A stretch of 64,000 nt of DNA from Buttiauxella ferragutiae (GCF_001654915.1 NZ_LXEQ01000039.1); one strand, 5' to 3'; positions 27,592 through 37,715 are shown, counted from the stretch's first letter. The notes: generated by a model not told the origin, from the sequence alone. Made by a program: numbers and translations.

Positions 27592-29441
27592 TGCCCCATA
27601 GTCACGAACTGCCCGACGACGAAGTGCTGTCTGTTAGCCGACTGAACGTTCGTTTTCGCCAGGAAAATGCCGACACCCAGGCGGTGTCCGATTTGTCGTT
27701 TGTGCTAAAGCGCGGCGAAACACTGGCGATTGTCGGGGAGTCCGGCTCTGGGAAATCAGTCACAGCGCTAGCCTTAATGCGCCTGCTGGAAAAGACCGCG
27801 AGCATTGTTGAAAGCGAAAAAATTTTGCTGCGTCGCCGCAACGGTGAGGTGATTGAACCGGCGACGCTGAGTTCATCGCAAATGCGCCATGTGCGCGGCG
27901 CGGATATCGCCATGATATTCCAGGAGCCGATGACGTCGCTCAACCCGGTATTTCCGGTGGGTGAACAAATTGCCGAATCTATCCGCCTGCATCAGGGGCT
28001 GGACAAACAGGCGGCGCTGGAAGAAGCACGGCGTATGCTCGAACGGGTACGCATTCCGGAAGCAAAAGCTATTTTGGGGCGTTATCCGCATCAGCTTTCT
28101 GGTGGCATGCGCCAACGCGTGATGATAGCGATGGCACTCTCTTGTCGTCCGGCAGTGCTGATTGCCGATGAACCGACCACCGCACTCGATGTGACGATTC
28201 AGGCACAAATTCTCCAGCTTATCCGCGTGCTGCAAGATGAAATGCATATGGGCGTGATATTTATCACCCATGATATGGGCGTGGTGGCCGATATGGCCGA
28301 CCGCGTGCTGGTAATGTATCGAGGCGTGGCCGTCGAAACAGGCAGCGTGGAACAGATCTTTAACGCGCCTGTTCATCCTTACACCAAAACGCTATTGGCT
28401 GCGGTGCCGCGTCTTGGCGCGATGAATGGCCGCGATTTACCGCGCAAATTCCCGCTGGTGAATCCAGAACATCCTGACCGTACAGAACCAGAAACCGAAC
28501 AAGACACTATTACGCCAGGCGCGGTGCCGGTGCTGCAAGTGCGCGACCTGGTGACGCGTTTTGATATTCGCAGTGGCATTTTCAACCGCGTCACCAGTCG
28601 CGTATACGCAGTAGAAAAAGTGAGTTTTGACTTATGGCCTGGCGAAACGCTGGGGCTGGTGGGAGAGTCAGGCAGTGGCAAATCCACCACCGGACGGGCG
28701 CTGTTGCGGCTGGTAGAAACTCAGGGTGGCAGCATTCATTTCAACGGCCAACGTATCGACACGCTCTCCAATGCCGACATGCAGCATGTGCGCAAAGACA
28801 TCCAGTTTATTTTCCAGGATCCGTATGCCTCGCTCGACCCGCGTCTGACGGTGGGTTATTCGATTATGGAACCGTTGCTGGTTCATAACGTGATGTCCAC
28901 AGCGCAGGCGCAACAACGCGTGGCGTGGTTACTCGAACGTGTGGGATTGCAGCCCGAACATGCGTGGCGTTATCCCCATGAGTTTTCCGGCGGCCAGCGA
29001 CAGCGTATCTGCATTGCGCGCGCACTGGCACTCAATCCGAAAGTGGTGATTGCCGATGAGTCTGTCTCGGCACTGGATGTCTCTATTCGTGCGCAAATCA
29101 TCAACTTGCTACTCGATTTACAGCGTGAGTTTGGCATCGCCTTTTTGTTTATTTCCCATGACATGGCGGTAGTTGAGCGCATTTGTCATCGCGTGGCGGT
29201 GATGTATCTCGGGCAAATTGTCGAAATCGGCCCGCGTCGCGCGGTGTTTGAAAACCCGCAGCACCCGTATACCCGCAAACTCATGGCTGCTGTACCGGTT
29301 GCCGACCCCGCGCACCGTCGGCCTAAACCTGTTTTGCTTTCCGATGACATCCCCAGTAGCACGCACAAACTGGGGTTTGAACCGCATGTTGCAACGCTTG
29401 TGAATGTTGGACCAGGGCACTTTGTTGCCCGGTCACAGTGA
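27591..29441 (+). CDS. gsiA: GsiA, glutathione ABC importer ATPase
   Basis: A fused double ATPase of the dipeptide/oligopeptide importer class, 616 residues. Domain 1 has GESGSGKS, signature LSGGMRQR and VLIADEPTTALD; domain 2 has GESGSGKS, FSGGQRQR and VVIADESVSALD (Ser replaces Pro). The ATG at 27591 shares its A with the iaaA stop and has AGGAG five bases upstream. It powers GsiCD for uptake of glutathione delivered by GsiB. Confidence 0.95.
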   Translation: MPHSHELPDDEVLSVSRLNVRFRQENADTQAVSDLSFVLKRGETLAIVGESGSGKSVTALALMRLLEKTASIVESEKILLRRRNGEVIEPATLSSSQMRHVRGADIAMIFQEPMTSLNPVFPVGEQIAESIRLHQGLDKQAALEEARRMLERVRIPEAKAILGRYPHQLSGGMRQRVMIAMALSCRPAVLIADEPTTALDVTIQAQILQLIRVLQDEMHMGVIFITHDMGVVADMADRVLVMYRGVAVETGSVEQIFNAPVHPYTKTLLAAVPRLGAMNGRDLPRKFPLVNPEHPDRTEPETEQDTITPGAVPVLQVRDLVTRFDIRSGIFNRVTSRVYAVEKVSFDLWPGETLGLVGESGSGKSTTGRALLRLVETQGGSIHFNGQRIDTLSNADMQHVRKDIQFIFQDPYASLDPRLTVGYSIMEPLLVHNVMSTAQAQQRVAWLLERVGLQPEHAWRYPHEFSGGQRQRICIARALALNPKVVIADESVSALDVSIRAQIINLLLDLQREFGIAFLFISHDMAVVERICHRVAVMYLGQIVEIGPRRAVFENPQHPYTRKLMAAVPVADPAHRRPKPVLLSDDIPSSTHKLGFEPHVATLVNVGPGHFVARSQ

Positions 29442-29472
29442 TATTTTTGGCAGGGATAATCAGGAGAACTTC

Positions 29473-31014
29473 ATGACCGCATTAAAAAGTACCAAGTGGC
29501 TAGTGGCCGCAGGTCTGGCAACCAGCGTGATTGCCGCTCCGGCATTCGCTGCAAAAGATGTCGTTGTTGCTGTGGCATCCAATTTCACCACGCTTGACCC
29601 GTATGATGCCAACGATACGCTGTCGCAGGCGGTGGCAAAGTCGTTTTATCAGGGGCTGTTTGGTCTGGATAAAGAGATGAAACTGCAAAACGTGCTGGCA
29701 GAAAGCTATACCGTTTCTGACGACGGGCTGGTTTACACCATCAAACTGCACTCGGGGGTTAAATTCCAGGATGGCACCGATTTCAACGCCGACGCGGTGA
29801 AGGCCAACCTTGATCGCGCCAGCAATCCGGAAAACCACCTCAAGCGCTACAACCTGTATAAAGCGATTGCTAAGACCGAAGCGGTTGACGCCAGTACGGT
29901 AAAAATCACCCTCAAACAGCCATTCTCGGCGTTTATCAATATTCTGGCCCATCCGGCAACGGCGATGATTTCCCCGACGGCACTGAAAAAATATGGCAAA
30001 GAGATTGGTTTCCATCCGGTCGGCACTGGCCCATATCAACTGGACACCTGGAACCAGACCGATTTTGTGAAGGTCAAGAAGTTCGACGGTTACTGGAAAC
30101 AGGGTTTACCTAAACTCGACACCATCACCTGGCGCCCGGTGGTGGATAACAATACCCGCGCGGCCATGCTGCAAACCGGCGAGGCGCAATTTGCCTTCCC
30201 AATTCCTTACGAACAGGCAGGGGTGCTTGCGAAAAACGACAAGCTGGAACTGGTGGCTTCGCCTTCCATCATGCAGCGTTACCTCAGCATGAACGTGACG
30301 CAAAAGCCGTTTGATAACCCGAAGGTGCGTGAAGCCATTAACTATGCGATTAACCGCCAGGCGCTGGTGAAAGTGGCATTTGCGGGTTATGCGACCCCTG
30401 CCGAAGGCGTGGTACCGCCATCTATCGATTTCGCACAAATTTACAAACCGTGGCCGTATGACCCGGCCAAAGCGCGTGCATTGCTGAAAGAAGCAGGCTA
30501 TCCGAACGGTTTCGAAACCACTTTGTGGTCGTCTCATAACCACAGTACCGCGCAGAAAGTGTTGCAGTTCACTCAGCAGCAACTGGCGCAAGTGGGCATC
30601 AAAGTGAAGGTTACCGCGATGGATGCCGGGCAACGAGCTGCTGAAGTGGAAGGCAAAGGGCAAAAAGAGAGCGGCGTGAGAATGTTCTACACCGGTTGGT
30701 CGGCCTCGACTGGCGAAGCTGACTGGGCATTGTCGCCGTTGTTTGCCTCATCTAACTGGCCACCAACGCTGTTTAACACTGCGTTCTACAGCAATCCGCA
30801 AGTGGATAAAGACCTGACGGACGCGCTGAAAACCACCAACCGCGATGAAAAAGCGAAACTGTATAAAGACGCGCAGGACACTATCTGGAAGGAAAATCCG
30901 TGGGTGCCGCTGGTGGTTGAAAAACTGGTTTCTGCGCACAGCAAAAACCTCAGCGGTTTTTATGTGATGCCGGATGCCGGGTTTAGTTTTGATGATGCGG
31001 ATTTGAAAGAGTGA
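29473..31014 (+). CDS. gsiB: GsiB, glutathione-binding periplasmic protein
   Basis: A 513-residue precursor with signal peptide (MTALKSTKWLVAAGLATSVIAAPAFA) and the family-5 solute-binding fold (YDANDTLSQAVAKSFYQGL, AINYAINR). The start at 29473 has GGAGA upstream; in-frame starts inside gsiA are rejected because they precede the signal peptide. By homology it binds glutathione for the GsiACD importer. A repeat pair separates it from gsiC. Confidence 0.95.
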   Translation: MTALKSTKWLVAAGLATSVIAAPAFAAKDVVVAVASNFTTLDPYDANDTLSQAVAKSFYQGLFGLDKEMKLQNVLAESYTVSDDGLVYTIKLHSGVKFQDGTDFNADAVKANLDRASNPENHLKRYNLYKAIAKTEAVDASTVKITLKQPFSAFINILAHPATAMISPTALKKYGKEIGFHPVGTGPYQLDTWNQTDFVKVKKFDGYWKQGLPKLDTITWRPVVDNNTRAAMLQTGEAQFAFPIPYEQAGVLAKNDKLELVASPSIMQRYLSMNVTQKPFDNPKVREAINYAINRQALVKVAFAGYATPAEGVVPPSIDFAQIYKPWPYDPAKARALLKEAGYPNGFETTLWSSHNHSTAQKVLQFTQQQLAQVGIKVKVTAMDAGQRAAEVEGKGQKESGVRMFYTGWSASTGEADWALSPLFASSNWPPTLFNTAFYSNPQVDKDLTDALKTTNRDEKAKLYKDAQDTIWKENPWVPLVVEKLVSAHSKNLSGFYVMPDAGFSFDDADLKE

Positions 31015-31031
31015 TGATTTTGGTGGCGTGT

Positions 31032-31126
31032 TTTCACCCTCAGCCCGACCCTCTCCCTGAGGGAGAGGGGGAACGACACGCGATCCAATCCCCTCTCCTG
31101 GGGGAGAGGGTTAGGGTGAGGGGGGA
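31032..31126. repeat. Palindromic CCCTCTCC/GGAGAGGG repeat pair between gsiB and gsiC
   Basis: Two stem-loop units, CCCTCTCCCTGAGGGAGAGGG and CCCTCTCC ... GGAGAGGG, are flanked by CACCCTCAGCCC and TTAGGGTGAGG. Similar units occur at 45527-45559, 47665-47777 and, split, at 51097-51155 and 51439-51451. This is a REP-like repeat (BIME-type pair) inside an operon. Confidence 0.75.
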
Positions 31127-31128
31127 CA

Positions 31129-32049
31129 ATGTTTAACTATTTCCTCAAACGCCTACTGGGCCTGATCCCCACATTGCTGATTGTCGCGGTGCTGGTGTTT
31201 CTGTTCGTCCATATGCTGCCAGGTGACCCGGCGCGGTTAATCGCCGGGCCTGATGCAGACGCCACCGTTATCGATATGGTGCGCAAACAGTTAGGCCTGG
31301 ATTTACCGCTCTGGCAGCAATTTTTACACTATATCGGCAACATTTTGCAGGGCGATTTTGGCATCTCTATGGTGTCGCGCCGTCCGGTTTCCGAAGAGAT
31401 CGCCAGCCGCTTTATGCCAACATTCTGGCTCACGCTCACCAGCATGGGGTGGGCGGTTATTTTTGGCCTGTTCACTGGCATTATTTCTGCCGTATGGCGT
31501 AACCGCTGGCCGGACAGACTGAGTATGACGATTGCGGTTTCCGGTATCTCTTTCCCGGCCTTCGCACTCGGCATGCTGCTGATGCAGGTTTTCTCCGTAG
31601 AACTGGGCTGGTTGCCGACGGTAGGGGCCGATAGCTGGCAGCACTACATTCTGCCGTCTGTCACGCTTGGCGCGGCAGTGGCGGCAGTGATGGCTCGTTT
31701 CACCCGTGCTTCCTTCGTCGATGTGCTGCAAGAAGATTACATGCGTACCGCGCGTGCTAAAGGGGTCAGCGAAACACTGATAGTTCTCAAACATGGGCTA
31801 CGCAACGCGATGATCCCCGTGATTACCATGATGGGGCTACAGTTTGGCTTCCTGCTCGGTGGCTCAATTGTGGTCGAAAAAGTGTTTAACTGGCCGGGGC
31901 TTGGGCGCTTGCTGGTGGATTCGGTCGAGATGCGCGACTACCCGGTGATTCAGGCGGAAGTGTTGCTGTTCTCGCTGGAATTTATTGTCATCAACTTAGT
32001 GGTGGATTTGCTGTATGCCGCCATTAACCCAGCTATCAGGTACAAGTAA
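31129..32049 (+). CDS. gsiC: GsiC, glutathione ABC importer permease
   Basis: A 306-residue permease with six membrane segments, beginning MFNYFLKRLLGLIPTLL as E. coli GsiC does. The binding-protein-dependent transport loop is present (EDYMRTARAKGVSETLIVLKHGLRNA). It pairs with GsiD. The start follows a repeat whose GAGGGGGGA end supplies the ribosome site. Confidence 0.95.
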   Translation: MFNYFLKRLLGLIPTLLIVAVLVFLFVHMLPGDPARLIAGPDADATVIDMVRKQLGLDLPLWQQFLHYIGNILQGDFGISMVSRRPVSEEIASRFMPTFWLTLTSMGWAVIFGLFTGIISAVWRNRWPDRLSMTIAVSGISFPAFALGMLLMQVFSVELGWLPTVGADSWQHYILPSVTLGAAVAAVMARFTRASFVDVLQEDYMRTARAKGVSETLIVLKHGLRNAMIPVITMMGLQFGFLLGGSIVVEKVFNWPGLGRLLVDSVEMRDYPVIQAEVLLFSLEFIVINLVVDLLYAAINPAIRYK

Positions 32050-32051
32050 GG

Positions 32052-32963
32052 ATGCGACTCTTTAACTGGCGACGCCAGGCGGTACTGAACGCGATGCCGA
32101 TAGTTCGGCCCAATCAAGTGCGCACCCCGTGGCACGAATTTCTGCGCCGTTTGCGCAAGCAGCCGGTGGCGATGTTTGCCGGGGCTTTCGTGCTGTTTTT
32201 GGTTGCTATCGCGCTTATCGCGCCGTGGATTTCTCCGTTCGATGCGGAAAACTATTTTGATTACGACCGGCTCAACGAAGGGCCGTCGATAGTGCACTGG
32301 TTTGGCGTAGATTCGTTAGGGCGCGATATTTTCAGCCGCGTGCTGGTGGGCGCGCAAATCTCGCTGGCGGCAGGGGTATTCTCGGTGTTGATCGGCGCGG
32401 TAATTGGCACCGTTTGCGGCCTGCTGGCGGGATATTACGAAGGCTGGTGGGATCGCGTCATTATGCGTATTTGTGACGTGTTGTTCGCCTTTCCTGGGAT
32501 CTTACTGGCGATTGCAGTAGTGGCAGTAATGGGTACCGGCATGTCGAACGTGATAATCGCGGTGGCGATTTTTAGTATTCCTGCTTTTGCCCGCCTGGTG
32601 CGCGGCAATACGCTGGTGCTAAAACACCAAACCTTTATTGAATCGGCACGCAGTATTGGCGCCTCGGATGCGACGATTATCTTCCGCCATATTTTACCGG
32701 GCACGGTTTCGTCGATAGTGGTCTATTTCACCATGCGTATTGGCACATCGATCATTTCCGCGGCGAGTCTGTCGTTCTTAGGGTTAGGCGCACAGCCACC
32801 AACACCAGAGTGGGGCGCGATGTTAAACGAAGCACGCGCCGATATGGTGATTGCCCCACATGTGGCAATTTTCCCGAGTCTGGCGATTTTCCTGACGGTG
32901 TTGGCGTTTAATTTATTGGGAGATGGGCTGCGCGACGCGCTGGATCCCAAGATAAAAGGTTAA
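32052..32963 (+). CDS. gsiD: GsiD, glutathione ABC importer permease
   Basis: The second permease of the Gsi importer, 303 residues, with the N-terminal cytoplasmic stretch (RPNQVRTPWHEFLRRLRKQP), six membrane segments and the EAA-type loop (FIESARSIGASDATIIFRHILPG). It starts two bases after gsiC. Its stop overlaps by four bases the stop of a converging LacI-family gene. Confidence 0.95.
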   Translation: MRLFNWRRQAVLNAMPIVRPNQVRTPWHEFLRRLRKQPVAMFAGAFVLFLVAIALIAPWISPFDAENYFDYDRLNEGPSIVHWFGVDSLGRDIFSRVLVGAQISLAAGVFSVLIGAVIGTVCGLLAGYYEGWWDRVIMRICDVLFAFPGILLAIAVVAVMGTGMSNVIIAVAIFSIPAFARLVRGNTLVLKHQTFIESARSIGASDATIIFRHILPGTVSSIVVYFTMRIGTSIISAASLSFLGLGAQPPTPEWGAMLNEARADMVIAPHVAIFPSLAIFLTVLAFNLLGDGLRDALDPKIKG

Positions 32964-33964
32964 CCCATTTTGTGTTCCCGTCGGGTGACAAGGCATAACT
33001 CTGGTAAGGAATGCACCGGAGGTTGTTCGCCCTGCATGGCATTGAGAATAGCGGTTGCCAAATCTTCACCTATCACCCTGAAAGGGACGTCAAAACCCGT
33101 AGGTTTTATCGGCAGAAATGATGAGATATCGCTGCTAAAAACTCCGGCAAAGAACGGGTAGTGACAGCGCTGTTGCCGGGTATAAAAGCTTGCTCCTAGC
33201 ATCTGTAAGTCGCTGAGAAAGATGATGTAGTCAGGAGGGATGGGTAACTGGTGGAAATAACGCAGCGCCTCGAAACCGGACGCCTCACTGATTTCACCCT
33301 GGAAGAGATATTCTTCATTCACTTTCAGGTTTTGCTGGCGTAAGGCTTCGCGCCAGGCCTGCGTGAAGATTGCTCCCTGCGCACTCGATTTTTCCAACGT
33401 GACCAGCGCAATATTTTGATATCCCGCCATTTTTCCCTGTTGCACCGCTTCTTTTGCCACCGTGGCAAAATCCAGATCTACCCAGTTGAATTGGCCATTC
33501 AGGGTAGAGCTGCGTCCAAGCGTGGCAAACGGGAAATTATTTTTATGCAAATACTCAATACGAGGATCGTTGATTTGAGTGTTGGTCAGTATGACGGCGT
33601 CGGCTTTGCGTTGCTCAACAATTTTTTGTAGCCACAGTTTTTCATCTGCATCGTCCAGTGCCAGGTGCAGGATGGTGTCGATGTCCTGCTGGCGCAGGCG
33701 GGTTTGCAGACCCGCAGCAACGCGCATGAAAAAAGAGGCCGTGTAGAAGTTGTCCCGTTCACCTGATGGTAGCAGGAGCGCAACGGTGTTGACCTTACCC
33801 TTGCGCAGATTTCTGCCCGCAGCATTGGGCCGATAACCATAGAAATTTGCCGCCTCAAGTACGCGCTTTTGCGTTGCCATACTGACTTCAGGGTGGCTAT
33901 TCAGTGCTCTTGAAACGGTGGCAATGGAGAGATCCAGTATTTTTGCCAACTCTTTGATATTCAT
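32960..33964 (-). CDS. LacI-family regulator of the second GH31 locus
   Basis: A 334-residue regulator with helix-turn-helix MNIKELAKILDLSIATVSRALNSHPEVS, hinge YGYRPNAAGRNLRKG and a sugar-binding-like domain. It is divergent from a GH31 gene and a GPH transporter gene. An exact CG-centred palindrome in the gap (34168-34181) suits its operator. It stands where E. coli has its c-di-GMP genes yliE/yliF, so this locus is a lineage-specific insertion. The inducer is unknown. Confidence 0.88.
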   Translation of the reverse strand: MNIKELAKILDLSIATVSRALNSHPEVSMATQKRVLEAANFYGYRPNAAGRNLRKGKVNTVALLLPSGERDNFYTASFFMRVAAGLQTRLRQQDIDTILHLALDDADEKLWLQKIVEQRKADAVILTNTQINDPRIEYLHKNNFPFATLGRSSTLNGQFNWVDLDFATVAKEAVQQGKMAGYQNIALVTLEKSSAQGAIFTQAWREALRQQNLKVNEEYLFQGEISEASGFEALRYFHQLPIPPDYIIFLSDLQMLGASFYTRQQRCHYPFFAGVFSSDISSFLPIKPTGFDVPFRVIGEDLATAILNAMQGEQPPVHSLPELCLVTRREHKMG

Positions 33965-34167
33965 CTATTCCTTTTCCCACACATGGACGATTACGCCATA
34001 TCTATATTTTACTCTGCTAAGTTTTACCATTTGCGATGACTGCCGCATAAATATATCACGGTTGACCTGGGGATATTTGAATAATAAACACGAGATCACA
34101 ACTCTCAGATCCTTTTACTTATTGGGTTAGTTCCTTCATTGACTTGCTGCTTAATGTTAACCATTAT

Positions 34168-34181
34168 CGGAAACGTTTCCG
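34168..34181. promoter_or_regulatory. LacI-family operator upstream of the GH31/GPH operon
   Basis: CGGAAACGTTTCCG is an exact palindrome with the central CG typical of LacI-family operators. It lies 41 bp before the GH31 start, in position to block its promoter. Confidence 0.7.
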
Positions 34182-34222
34182 GAAAAATAATTATAACTTC
34201 CAATAAATAAAATGAGGTCATG

Positions 34223-36271
34223 ATGAACACCCTACAAATTAAAGATAACTCGCTGTATTGGTCATGGAATGGTTATTACCTTTCCATTTTTCCTTGGGGT
34301 AAAGATAGTTTAAGAATTATTTCAGGTATTCAACCTGATAGTAGTGAAATTCCGGGTTGGGCTTTGCTGGAACAACCCGATATTACTGTGAGGTTTGAAC
34401 GAGATGATACAAGTCTGACGCTGATTAATGGGAATATCAGCGCATCTGTTGACCAGCAAGGACGGATTGCTTTTTATAATCAGAAAAAAGAGTGTTTACT
34501 GGAAGAATTATGGCGGCAAAGAGACAATGGAGAGCATTTTTGGGATGAGGGCCATCAATCAAAAAATAAAGTCAGCGCATTAAAAATATCTGGCCGGGAG
34601 ATGAAACCATTAGCTGGAAATGCAATGGAAATAAATGTCAGGTTTGAAGCTAATCCAAATGAAAAAATGTGTGGGATGGGACAGTATCAGCAGCCTTTTA
34701 TTAATTTAAAAGGCTGTGCTATTGAATTAGCTCAGCGAAATTCTCAGGCCAGTGTGCCGTTTATGGTCTCGAGTCTGGGATATGGGTTTTTATGGAATAA
34801 CCCCGCGGTAGGCGAAGTTATTTTTGCGAATAACGAAACGCGCTGGCATGCTCAGGCCGCATCGCATATTGATTACTGGATAACGGCAGGTGATACCCCT
34901 GCGCAAATCATCAGAAACTATGCGAACGCCACCGGTAAACCCCCTTTGATGCCCGAATTTGCCCTGGGTCTGTGGCAATCCAAATTACGTTATCGCACCC
35001 AGCATGAGTTGCTGAGTGTGGCACGTGAGTATCGTGATCGCGGTATTCCTCTGGCGGTGATTGTCGCCGATTTCTTCCATTGGCCGGTGCAGGGCGACTG
35101 GAAATTTGATTCACGGGAATGGCCCGATCCCGCTGCGATGACCGCAGAACTCAAGGATATGGGTACGGAATTGATGGTTTCAGTCTGGCCGACGGTAGAT
35201 GTGAAAAGTGAAAATTATCCTGCGATGAACGAGCAGGGCTTGCTGGTGAATACCCGCAAAGGGCTAAACATCAACTTCGATTTTTTAGGTAATAGCCGCT
35301 TTATCGACCCTACGAATCCTGAGACTCGCCAGTTCGTCTGGGATGTCTGTAAGAGGAACTATTTTGACAATGGCGTAAACCTATTCTGGCTTGATGAGGC
35401 TGAGCCAGAATATGGTGTCTATGATTTTGATAACTATCGTTATCACATAGGTAATACCCTCGAAACGGGCAATATCTATCCACTGCATTATACCGAGGCT
35501 TTTTACGACGGTCTGCGCGAAGCGGGGCAGAGTAATCCGGTAAGCCTGGTGCGCTGCGCATGGGCCGGTAGCCAGCGCTACGGTGCCTTGGTTTGGTCTG
35601 GCGATATCCACTCATCATTTGAGTCGATGCGTAACCAACTCTGCGCTGGGTTAAGCATGGGCATGGCGGGTATCCCGTGGTGGACCACTGATATTGGTGG
35701 ATTCCATGGCGGTGATGTCAGCGATCCCGCATTTCATGAGTTGTTAATACGCTGGTTCCAGTGGGCGGTATTCAGCCCGGTGCTGCGCATGCATGGACAC
35801 CGCGACCCCATTACTGAGCCAGAAATCCCTTACCGCGACGGTATCGCACAATGCAACACCGGAGCCGGCAACGAGCTATGGAGTTTTGGTGAATCCACCT
35901 TTGCGATTCTCAGCCGTTACGCAACGCTACGAGAAAGGCTGCGGCCGTATCTACGCAAACTCATGCAGCAAGCCCATGAGACAGGCGAGCCGTTAATGCG
36001 CCCGCTGTTTTATCACTATCCCGAGGATGAGCAAGCCTGGCAGATAACCGACCAATATCTATTTGGTGAAGACGTTCTTGTTGCGCCAGTGGTTAACGCA
36101 GGGGAGAGGCAACGTCGCGTCTGGTTACCCGGTAACACGGTGTGGGTTGACGTGGTTTCGGGTGACCGCCATGAGGGCGGCCGGTTTATCAGCGTTGCCG
36201 CACCACTCGAAACGTTACCTTTGCTGGTACGTGATGGCGCAGAGGTTCTGCGGCTGATTCGCCCATTCTGA
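34223..36271 (+). CDS. GH31 family glycosidase, alpha-xylosidase-like
   Basis: A 682-residue cytoplasmic GH31 enzyme. The nucleophile motif is WLDEAEPEYG with Asp391, the form seen in alpha-xylosidase-type members rather than the WNDNNE form of the first GH31 in this window. The acid/base region is WSGDIHSSFESM, followed by WWTTDIGGFHGG. Two ATGs stand in a row; the second, at 34223, is chosen because GAGG lies five bases before it. The co-transcribed GPH symporter 23 bp downstream and the divergent LacI regulator support a role in uptake and hydrolysis of an alpha-linked oligosaccharide. Confidence 0.85.
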   Translation: MNTLQIKDNSLYWSWNGYYLSIFPWGKDSLRIISGIQPDSSEIPGWALLEQPDITVRFERDDTSLTLINGNISASVDQQGRIAFYNQKKECLLEELWRQRDNGEHFWDEGHQSKNKVSALKISGREMKPLAGNAMEINVRFEANPNEKMCGMGQYQQPFINLKGCAIELAQRNSQASVPFMVSSLGYGFLWNNPAVGEVIFANNETRWHAQAASHIDYWITAGDTPAQIIRNYANATGKPPLMPEFALGLWQSKLRYRTQHELLSVAREYRDRGIPLAVIVADFFHWPVQGDWKFDSREWPDPAAMTAELKDMGTELMVSVWPTVDVKSENYPAMNEQGLLVNTRKGLNINFDFLGNSRFIDPTNPETRQFVWDVCKRNYFDNGVNLFWLDEAEPEYGVYDFDNYRYHIGNTLETGNIYPLHYTEAFYDGLREAGQSNPVSLVRCAWAGSQRYGALVWSGDIHSSFESMRNQLCAGLSMGMAGIPWWTTDIGGFHGGDVSDPAFHELLIRWFQWAVFSPVLRMHGHRDPITEPEIPYRDGIAQCNTGAGNELWSFGESTFAILSRYATLRERLRPYLRKLMQQAHETGEPLMRPLFYHYPEDEQAWQITDQYLFGEDVLVAPVVNAGERQRRVWLPGNTVWVDVVSGDRHEGGRFISVAAPLETLPLLVRDGAEVLRLIRPF

Positions 36272-36294
36272 CACGGGTAAATAGGGAGAGCATG

Positions 36295-37674
36295 ATGAGT
36301 GGAATATCTAATGATTTGGGTGTGGCCAGTCACCCAGTTGGGCTGGCAAAACTTTCAGTAAGTGAAAAGATAGGTTACGGCTTGGGAGATGCTGGTGGCA
36401 CGATTATTACCGGACTTATCTCGAACTTTTTAACCTTCTTTTATACCGATATTTTTGGGTTAACACCGGCGGTGGTGGGAACACTATTCCTGGTGCTACG
36501 TGTGATTGACGCTATTTCTGATCCACTGATCGGGGTTATTGCTGACCGCTCCTCGACCAAAATGGGGCAGTTCCGGCCGTTTATACTCTGGACAGCCATT
36601 CCATTAGGACTGATTGCATTTCTGACTTTTAGCGTGCCGGATTTGGCTTATCACTGGAAGGTGCTTTACGCCGTTGTGACCTACTTTGCGCTCTCGGTGC
36701 TTTATTCCCTCAACAACGTACCTTATTGCGCATTGATCACCAAAATCACCACTAATCCGCTGGAGCTTGTTTCATGCCAGTCCTGGCGTTTTGCGTTGTG
36801 CGGCGTGGCGGGTTTCGCCGTCTCGGTTGGTTTGCCGATTATGGTGGATTACTTTGGCAATGGGAATGCGGTTCGGGGATATCAGTATGGTGTAGGCGTT
36901 CTGGCATGTTTAGCCATCGCGATGTTTCTACTGTGCTTTTATGGTGTGAAAGAGCGAGTAGTGGCTCGAAACAATCATACGTTTAACCTGCGTGAAAGCC
37001 TGAAAAGTATCCGGCGTAACGATCAGCTTTTGCTGACCTTTGTGATGTCGTTGTTGATCATCAGCATCTTTAATACTAAAGGTGGGGTCGCCATGTATTT
37101 CATTACTTATGTGCTGCATGGTGATGCGACCTATACCTCATTATTTTTTGGCATGGCGACGTTGGGAGGAATTACAGGTTCAATTCTGGTGCAATATTTG
37201 ACGCGCAGTTTTGAGATTAAAACCCTCTATTTCTGGGTGAATATGGTTCTGGCACTTGCTCACTTCGCAGTATGGTTTGTTCCCGGGACAGCGACCACGG
37301 TGTGGCTGGTTTTAGTCTTTGTTTGTTGTGTCGTGTTGGGTCTTATTTTACCGATGCACTTTACCCTTGTGACCTTTGCCGATACGTATGGTGAATGGAA
37401 GTCAGGCCGCCGTTCATCGGGCATGAACTTTGCGTTTAACCTATTTTTTGTCAAGCTGGCATGGGCAGTAGCAGGGGTTATCGTCAGCGTTGTACTGACC
37501 GTTGTGGCTTACCGTTCCGGTATGGAAAACCAGACACCATTGTCTTTGGCGGGGATCACGATGCTTTCCACTGCGATACCCGGTGTGCTGCATTTATTGC
37601 TGGCAGCGACGGTGTGGTTTTTCAGGATTGATAATAAAATGGTCGCACAAATGGAGCAGGAATTAGGTCGTTAA
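36295..37674 (+). CDS. GPH-family glycoside:cation symporter (MelB/YicJ-like)
   Basis: A 459-residue transporter with twelve predicted membrane segments. It has the GPH signature near the start (SEKIGYGLGDAGGTIITGLISNFLTFFYTD) and DAISDPLIGVIADR. It is most like the sugar symporters encoded next to GH31 genes (YicJ, YihO/P type). The second of two ATGs is chosen because GGGAG is six bases before it. It probably imports the glycoside that the adjacent GH31 enzyme splits. A strong terminator follows. Confidence 0.87.
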   Translation: MSGISNDLGVASHPVGLAKLSVSEKIGYGLGDAGGTIITGLISNFLTFFYTDIFGLTPAVVGTLFLVLRVIDAISDPLIGVIADRSSTKMGQFRPFILWTAIPLGLIAFLTFSVPDLAYHWKVLYAVVTYFALSVLYSLNNVPYCALITKITTNPLELVSCQSWRFALCGVAGFAVSVGLPIMVDYFGNGNAVRGYQYGVGVLACLAIAMFLLCFYGVKERVVARNNHTFNLRESLKSIRRNDQLLLTFVMSLLIISIFNTKGGVAMYFITYVLHGDATYTSLFFGMATLGGITGSILVQYLTRSFEIKTLYFWVNMVLALAHFAVWFVPGTATTVWLVLVFVCCVVLGLILPMHFTLVTFADTYGEWKSGRRSSGMNFAFNLFFVKLAWAVAGVIVSVVLTVVAYRSGMENQTPLSLAGITMLSTAIPGVLHLLLAATVWFFRIDNKMVAQMEQELGR

Positions 37675-37680
37675 AGTAAA

Positions 37681-37709
37681 GAGCCTTTCCAAACAGGAAA
37701 GGCTCTTTT
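37681..37709. terminator. Bidirectional terminator between the GPH gene and rimO
   Basis: GAGCCTTTCC (37681-37690) pairs exactly with GGAAAGGCTC (37696-37705) around a five-base loop, followed by TTTT. It lies between two convergent stops, 37674 and 37716. Confidence 0.9.
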
Positions 37710-37715
37710 GAAGGA

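Noticed and set aside
31032..31126. Repeats between gsiB and gsiC as a CRISPR array or tandem repeat
   Set aside because: There are only two palindromic units without unique spacers of constant length; they match the REP-like units elsewhere in the window.
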